Part shown: piece after piece, positions 5,119 through 5,757 of the stretch | How positions within the stretch are numbered: position 1 is the stretch's first letter | How the letters are laid out: the number at the start of each line of letters is the position of its first letter | NCBI GenBank assembly: GCA_016793585.1 | Contig: JAEUJR010000506.1 | Location: forward strand, 1 to 5,757 | DNA: 5,757 nt | Source: Archangium sp. | GTDB taxonomy: Bacteria; Myxococcota; Myxococcia; Myxococcales; Myxococcaceae | Reading direction: 5' to 3' | Notes under the pieces: model-generated | Databases searched by the model: none | What the model saw: only the letters and a program-made list of their open reading frames with translations | What the model was told of the DNA's origin: nothing | Program-made: the position numbers and the translations under genes

Positions 5119-5757
5119 TCACTGCACGGGGTTCAGGCTGAAGATGGGCACCACGCTCTGCAAGTCGTCCGTCCACACGAGGCCGGGCGGGGTGTTCGTT
5201 CTCACGTCTTCACCGGCGATGACGCGTGCCCGCTCGAGCAGCGCGGGGTCGGCCGAGGCCAGCACCCAGATGGAGAAGGCGGCGAGGTCTCCGCGTTTGC
5301 CAGCGACGACGACGCGGGGCAGGCCGGCCGCGTCGAGCACGCCGGTCGCTACCCGCACGAGCTGCAGGTAGCGGTTGCTGACGTGCATGGCGAGCAGGCC
5401 GTTGGGCGTCAGCCGTTTCCGGTACAGCTCGATGGCCTCGACGGTGAGCAGGTGCGTGGGCACGGAGTCACCCGAGAAGACGTCGACGACCAGCAGGTCG
5501 ACGGGCGCCACGCCGGCCGCCACGTCTTTCACGAGCGAGCCGCGCGCTTCACCTTCGCGCAGCCGCACCGTGGCCTTCGAGCGCGAGACGAAGCTGAAGC
5601 GGTCGTCTCGTTTCGCCAGCTCGATGACGTCGGGGCTGAGCTCGATGAACTCGACCTCGTCGCCCTGCTGGAAGAGCGCCGCCGCCACCCCGATGCCGAG
5701 GCCGAGAATGGTCGCGTGAATGGGCCCCGGCCGCTGGTGCAGCGCCGCGATGCCGAC
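5119..5757 (-). CDS. Spermidine synthase-like methyltransferase-fold protein (C-terminal 212 residues; runs off right edge)
   Basis: The C-terminal domain of a spermidine-synthase-like protein, of the kind often fused to an N-terminal membrane region (fused MFS/spermidine synthase). The frame is open to the window edge, beyond the in-frame GTG at 5688, so that GTG is not the start. Counted from the edge, the Rossmann motif I is ILGLGIGVAA (17-26), followed by the strand-end acid in FIELSP (Glu39), VVDVFSGDSVPTHLLT (90-105), LLAMHVSNRYLQL (121-133) and a closing WTDDLQSVVPIF (195-206). The H(V/I)SN and WTDD motifs are typical of the fused family. True spermidine synthases have DxxD at the catalytic loop; here Asp92 is kept but the second acid position is Ser95, so aminopropyl transfer to putrescine is doubtful and the substrate is unknown. 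Membrane segments expected upstream lie outside the window. It is the most upstream gene seen in the run. Confidence 0.85.
   Translation of the reverse strand, partial: VGIAALHQRPGPIHATILGLGIGVAAALFQQGDEVEFIELSPDVIELAKRDDRFSFVSRSKATVRLREGEARGSLVKDVAAGVAPVDLLVVDVFSGDSVPTHLLTVEAIELYRKRLTPNGLLAMHVSNRYLQLVRVATGVLDAAGLPRVVVAGKRGDLAAFSIWVLASADPALLERARVIAGEDVRTNTPPGLVWTDDLQSVVPIFSLNPVQ

Noticed and set aside
5686..5688. GTG as the start of the spermidine-synthase-like protein
   Set aside because: It falls inside the Rossmann nucleotide-binding motif, and the frame continues upstream to the window edge with matching family sequence.

Overview
The window is GC-rich, and every protein gene I can support lies on the minus strand. 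It reads like a chromosomal segment of a delta-proteobacterium of the Myxococcota type. Reasons are the GC-rich third positions, the dense run of co-directional genes, the number of predicted lipoproteins, and the gene style (SH3-like lipoprotein, LEA14/WHy lipoprotein, membrane spermidine-synthase-like protein). The taxonomic call is inference; there is no rRNA or other marker here. Nothing suggests a mobile element, phage, CRISPR array or RNA gene.

Layout in the direction of transcription (right to left): (1) the C-terminal part of a spermidine-synthase-like protein, cut by the right edge (5757-5119); (2) a lipoprotein of unknown function (5075-4317); (3) a lipoprotein with two WHy/LEA14-like units, whose start codon overlaps the previous stop codon as ATGA (4320-3433); (4) aat, leucyl/phenylalanyl-tRNA--protein transferase (3418-2723); (5) a proline-rich lipoprotein with an SH3-like segment (2632-1142); (6) a short crotonase-fold protein that looks more like an enoyl-CoA isomerase than a hydratase (1122-406); and (7) after a break, the N-terminal half of a DUF47/PhoU-like protein, cut by the left edge (318-1).

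Gaps between genes 1 to 6 are short (43, -4, 14, 90 and 19 bases), so they may be one transcription unit. Their functions are mixed: three envelope lipoproteins, one cytoplasmic N-degron enzyme and one acyl-CoA enzyme. They do not form an obvious pathway.

The most informative regulatory stretch is the 87-base gap between genes 6 and 7. A perfect 7-bp inverted repeat overlaps the stop codon of gene 6. It is followed by three 7-bp direct repeats (ACGTCAC, CCGTCAC, CTGTCAC on the minus strand) at an exact 11-bp period. That is the geometry and near-consensus sequence of a PhoB/PhoP Pho box, placed directly upstream of a gene of the family that normally accompanies Pit phosphate transporters. The sequence thus suggests that gene 7 starts a separate, phosphate-controlled unit. 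I found no convincing new defence or mobile system in the window.
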